This document shows, in pieces, positions 4,550-6,128 of a stretch of DNA of 6,128 nucleotides (position 1 is the stretch's first letter; each line of letters opens with the position of its first letter). Source of the DNA: an uncultured Eubacteriales bacterium (GTDB taxonomy: Bacteria > Bacillota > Clostridia > Oscillospirales > Oscillospiraceae); the NCBI GenBank assembly GCA_900554855.1, contig USIZ01000086.1:1-6128 (forward strand). The letters are read 5' to 3'. A program made the position numbers and the translations under genes. Under the pieces are notes generated by a model. The model made no database searches. It was given only the letters and a program-made list of their open reading frames with translations, and was not told the origin of the DNA.

Positions 4550-6128
4550 TCAATCGTCCGACAGGTAGTAGGGCTTCATGAGGGAACCCTCCTGCTCGGT
4601 GGAGTCCTTCTTGTGGGCGCCGTAGATGGAGCGCTGCTGCATGGGCGGACGGTCATTGCGGCGGGAGCGCTTTTTCTTCTTTTTCTCCGGGGTCAGCAGG
4701 CGCTGCTGAACGGCGGGCGTGCCCTGCTCCTGGGTGGGCTTGGGCTGAGCGGGTTTCTTCTTGCGCTTCTTCTTTTTGGCGGCAGAAGTGTTCTCTTCCT
4801 CGGCCGGAGCACTCGGGGCCTGCTTGTTGGCAGGCTTTTTCTGCTTGGGCTTCTGTTCGCCCTGTTCGGCGGCGGGAGCGGCCTTGTTCTGGCCCTTCTT
4901 GCCCTTGCTGCGGCGCTCCTCGCGGTTTTCGGGGGTGCGGGCGGTGGAGCGGGAGGCAAAGAGCCGGGCGGTAGCGTCCATGAATGGCTCCGGCTCACCG
5001 CCGTAGACCTTCTGCTCCTCGGGGGTGAAGAAGGTATTGCGCAGATGGCCGGTGCGCTTTACGCCGTACTTGGGCTCGGGGCGCTCGTCCTCGGGCAGCG
5101 CCGGGGCGATCTCGTCCAGCGCAGACATGGGCTTGCGCTCCGGGCGCTTGTAGCGCCGCTCGGTGGGCAGTTTTACGGCGGTGGGGGAGCTGAGTTCCTC
5201 CGGTACGGCCGATTCCGTCTTTGCTTTTGCCTTTGTCTTCGTCTTGGGCTTGGACGGCTCCGGCACAGGCTTGGCCTTTACGGGGCCGGCCTGCTTGGCG
5301 GGCTTTTCCGCGGCGGTCTTTTCGCCGCTCTTCTTGCCCTTGCCGCTCTGGCGCTCGGCCTTGCGGGCCTTGGCGGCGGCGCGAGCCTCGGCGTCCTCGG
5401 GATTGACCACCCGGCCCCGGGCGTCCTTCACGGGTGCTTCAAAGATCTGCATGGGGAAGGGGTGATCCTCTACCACGGGGATGGACTTGCCGATGAGCGT
5501 TTCAATATCCCGCAGCAGGGGCTTTTCGCCATAGTCGCAGAAGGAGATGGCGATGCCGTCCTTACCGGCCCGGCCGGTGCGGCCGATGCGGTGGACGTAG
5601 GTCTCGGGTACCTCGGGCAGGTTGTAGTTGAACACACAGCCCAGCGACTCGATGTCCAGTCCGCGGGCGGCGATGTCGGTGGCTACCAGCACCCGGACGG
5701 AGCCGTCCTTGAATCCGGCCAGCGCGGCCTGCCGGGCGGTCTGACTCTTGTTGCCGTGGATGGCGGCGGCGGTGATGCCCGCCTTGGTCAGATCCTGCGC
5801 CACCCGGTTGGCACCGTGCTTGGTGCGGGTAAACACCAGGGCGGAGGGGATGCTCTTGTCGTTGACCAGCTTGACCAGCAGTTTGGTCTTGTTGTTCTTA
5901 TCGACCAGATAGACGCTCTGGTCAATGACCTCCACGGGGGAACTCACCGGGTCCACCGCGATCTTCACCGGGTCGTGGAGCAGGGAGTCCACCAGCTGAG
6001 AGATCTCCTTGGGCATGGTGGCGGAGAAGAACAGGGTCTGCTTTTTGGCGGGCAGCCAGGAGAGGATCTTCTTCACGTCGTGGATAAAGCCCATATCCAG
6101 CATCCGGTCGGCCTCGTCCAGCACAAAA
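4550..6128 (-). CDS. DEAD-box ATP-dependent RNA helicase, RhlE/CshA-like (5' partial)
   Basis: The 3' part of a DEAD-box RNA helicase gene; the reading frame is open to the right edge, so the N-terminal lobe with the Q motif and the Walker A motif lies outside. Visible, counting from the Val codon at 6124-6122: motif II LDEAD (2-6), motif III SAT (34-36), the ALVFTRTKHGA region (95-105), motif V ATDIAARGLDI (148-158) and motif VI HRIGRTGR (178-185). DEADRMLDMGFIHD resembles RhlE. After about residue 230 comes a tail of about 290 residues, rich in Lys, Pro, Ala, Glu and Gln, with lysine clusters at 450-457 and 481-485, probably disordered and RNA-binding. Such enzymes unwind RNA in ribosome assembly and mRNA decay. 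GTG at 6124 is an internal Val codon, not the start. The short C-terminus MKPYYLSDD is acidic at its end. Assignment to one named paralogue is not possible. Confidence 0.93.
   Translation of the reverse strand, partial: FVLDEADRMLDMGFIHDVKKILSWLPAKKQTLFFSATMPKEISQLVDSLLHDPVKIAVDPVSSPVEVIDQSVYLVDKNNKTKLLVKLVNDKSIPSALVFTRTKHGANRVAQDLTKAGITAAAIHGNKSQTARQAALAGFKDGSVRVLVATDIAARGLDIESLGCVFNYNLPEVPETYVHRIGRTGRAGKDGIAISFCDYGEKPLLRDIETLIGKSIPVVEDHPFPMQIFEAPVKDARGRVVNPEDAEARAAAKARKAERQSGKGKKSGEKTAAEKPAKQAGPVKAKPVPEPSKPKTKTKAKAKTESAVPEELSSPTAVKLPTERRYKRPERKPMSALDEIAPALPEDERPEPKYGVKRTGHLRNTFFTPEEQKVYGGEPEPFMDATARLFASRSTARTPENREERRSKGKKGQNKAAPAAEQGEQKPKQKKPANKQAPSAPAEEENTSAAKKKKRKKKPAQPKPTQEQGTPAVQQRLLTPEKKKKKRSRRNDRPPMQQRSIYGAHKKDSTEQEGSLMKPYYLSDD

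Overview
The window is a GC-rich stretch in which every real gene lies on the minus strand, so transcription runs from right to left. High GC, strong AGGAG-type ribosome binding sites, compact housekeeping genes, a clostridial-type flavin/Fe-S reductase and scattered palindromic intergenic repeats suggest an anaerobic, GC-rich Firmicute, perhaps a gut Oscillospiraceae relative. That placement is an inference; there is no rRNA or other marker gene here.

In order of transcription: (1) a DEAD-box RNA helicase of RhlE/CshA type enters from the right edge already at its DEAD motif and ends at 4550 after a basic, low-complexity tail of about 290 residues. (2) The 4352-4549 gap holds a degenerate inverted-repeat (MITE-like) element and a perfect 12-bp hairpin. 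(3) A tightly packed three-gene cluster follows: lspA (lipoprotein signal peptidase), an RluD-type 23S rRNA pseudouridine synthase whose start overlaps the lspA end by 26 nt, and a 671-residue FadH-like NADH:flavin oxidoreductase (FMN, 4Fe-4S, FAD and NAD(P) modules) whose ATG overlaps the rluD stop as ATGA. (4) An AT-rich gap (814-952) carries two TATAAT -10 boxes and three copies of an 8-bp TATAACAG site, probably promoter and operator for the next gene. (5) A 253-residue classical short-chain dehydrogenase/reductase ends at 52, followed by a perfect 13-bp stem that looks like a terminator cut by the window edge.

Functionally, lspA and rluD are housekeeping (lipoprotein maturation; ribosome modification). 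The two redox enzymes are an ene-reductase-type flavoenzyme and a probably NADP(H)-dependent alcohol/ketone dehydrogenase. They could act on successive steps of one unsaturated carbonyl substrate, but the substrate cannot be read from sequence and the two genes seem to be under different transcriptional control. I found no convincing novel system, CRISPR array, tRNA, rRNA or phage module. The most interesting points are the triple-site operator before the SDR, the SDR's Asn-to-Asp change in its catalytic tetrad, the coupling of the flavin reductase to rluD, and the palindromic repeat element.
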